Assembly: GCA_964461885.1 (NCBI GenBank)
Contig: CAYWVY010000057.1
Location: forward strand, 1 to 14,471
Reading direction: 5' to 3'
From: UBA288 sp964461885
Lineage (GTDB): Archaea > Halobacteriota > Methanomicrobia > Methanomicrobiales > Methanospirillaceae
Length of the DNA: 14,471 nt
The notes under the pieces are model-generated. The model saw only the letters and a program-made list of their open reading frames with translations, was not told the origin of the DNA and searched no databases. Below, one piece after another: positions 13,682 through 14,471 of this stretch (the stretch's first letter is position 1; every line of letters begins with the position of its first letter). The position numbers and the translations under genes were made by a program.

Positions 13682-14471
13682 CATCACTCTCCTCGTGCAG
13701 TGTGAAGAAAAAGGTTGTTCCCCGTTCCGGCTCCGACTCGACCCAGATCCTGCCGCCGTGCCGCTCGATGATCCGCTGCACGATGGCGAGCCCGACCCCC
13801 GTCCCCTCGTACTCGCGCACGTCGTGGAGCTGGTGGAAGACCTTGAAGAGCATGCCGGCGTACTTCTGGTCGAACCCGATCCCGTTGTCGCGGACGTAGT
13901 AGATCGGCCGGCCGTTCTCGTCGAAGGACCCGATCTCGATCCCGGCCACCTCGCGGTTCCGCGTGAACTTGAGCGCGTTCCCGATCAGGTTCGAGTAGAC
14001 CTGCTTGAGCAAAGCCGGATCCGCCCGGCAGGGGGCGAGGCTGCCGACCGTGATCCGGACGTTCCGCCCCTGCCGCTCGCCGGCAAGGTCGTCGAGCACC
14101 TCGGCCACGAGCTGGGCCGGGTCAATGTCGCGGATGGCCAGGGCCTGCCGGCCCGTGCGCGAGAAGTTGAGCAGGTCGTCGATCAGCCTCGCCATCCGCC
14201 GCGCGTTCTGGCTGATCAGGTCGAGGTACCGGAGTGCGGCCTCCGAGAGCTCGGGCCGGTGCTCGTGCAGCAGGATGTAGGTGAAGCCGTCGATCGCCCG
14301 GAGGGGCGACCGGAGGTCGTGCGAGACCGTGTAGGTGAACGACTCGAGTTCGCGGTTCGCGGCGGCCAGGTCCTCGGTCCGCTTATGGACCCGCTCCTCG
14401 AGCTCGGCGTAGAGCTGGCGGTTCTCGTCCTCGGCCTCTTTCAGCCGCGTGATGTCGTTGCCGACGCAGAG
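13638..14471 (-). CDS. PAS-type sensor histidine kinase, 5' end outside window
   Basis: The last 277 residues of a histidine kinase. Reading from the window edge, CVGNDITRLKEAE resembles the end of a PAS domain. A short coiled coil follows (about 14-42), then the HisKA helix FTYTVSHDLRSPLRAIDGF with phospho-acceptor His51, and the dimerisation helix to LLNFSRTG. The HATPase_c domain has an N-box (NLIGNALKF, about 161-169), G1 box DNGIGFD (195-201) and G2 box GTGVGLAIV (223-231), ending GTTFFFTL. All catalytic motifs are present. It reads open to the last base, so the sensory region lies outside. The tail (EESDDGDERGEG) overlaps the response-regulator start by about 44 bases, which indicates a kinase-regulator pair. 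The stimulus is unknown. Confidence 0.95.
   Translation of the reverse strand, partial: LCVGNDITRLKEAEDENRQLYAELEERVHKRTEDLAAANRELESFTYTVSHDLRSPLRAIDGFTYILLHEHRPELSEAALRYLDLISQNARRMARLIDDLLNFSRTGRQALAIRDIDPAQLVAEVLDDLAGERQGRNVRITVGSLAPCRADPALLKQVYSNLIGNALKFTRNREVAGIEIGSFDENGRPIYYVRDNGIGFDQKYAGMLFKVFHQLHDVREYEGTGVGLAIVQRIIERHGGRIWVESEPERGTTFFFTLHEESDDGDERGEGHPAGGG

Overview
The window is high-GC archaeal DNA, most likely from a methanogen of the Methanomicrobiales. The evidence is an archaeal-type elongation factor 2 with the diphthamide-site histidine, a short archaeal-type AspRS, a stand-alone MetE catalytic-half methionine synthase, and a DUF2124 protein (a family known from methanogens). 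Promoters are TATA-type, about 26-30 bp upstream of leaderless or short-leader starts, and terminators are short T-tracts. The order is inference; no 16S gene is present. The piece looks like a draft assembly or MAG contig: it has a 100-N gap inside a repeat, two single-site frameshifts, one early stop codon and one suspicious gene junction.

Layout. 1-2028 (+): 3' part of fusA (aEF-2), ending in a T-tract. 2088-2480 (-): small cupin. 2625-about 3245 (-): FAS1 (fasciclin) domain with a Thr/Ala/Pro repeat linker but no start or signal peptide. It abuts about 3246-3535 (+), the C-terminal end of a dienelactone-hydrolase-like protein that has no 5' end and carries a frameshift. 3595-4448 (-): secreted protein with a signal peptide, a low-complexity linker interrupted by the N gap, and a C-terminal cupredoxin-like domain. 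4813-5274 (-): HEAT-repeat protein. 5552-8280 (-): tandem array of four YIP1-like membrane proteins, most with their own TATA box and T-tract. Copy 1 has a stop at codon 4 and copy 3 a frameshift at a run of eight C; copies 2 and 4 are intact. 8378-8863 (+): DUF2124 protein. 8986-9429 (+): second FAS1 protein without a signal peptide. 9536-10372 (-): alpha/beta-hydrolase lipoprotein. 10569-12754 (+): aspS and the metE-like gene overlapping by ATGA, then a T7 terminator. 12820-13230 (+): NUDIX hydrolase. 13244-14471 (-): sensor histidine kinase, cut by the window end, overlapping a single-domain response regulator.

Working together. The informational genes (fusA, aspS) flank an accessory block dominated by envelope proteins: FAS1, cupredoxin, lipoprotein hydrolase and YIP1 membrane proteins. 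The clearest operons are aspS-metE and kinase-regulator; most other genes look monocistronic. I see no phage, IS, CRISPR, tRNA or rRNA. The most unusual features are the partly decayed YIP1 array and the junction of two 5'-truncated genes near 3245; the latter may be an assembly artefact.
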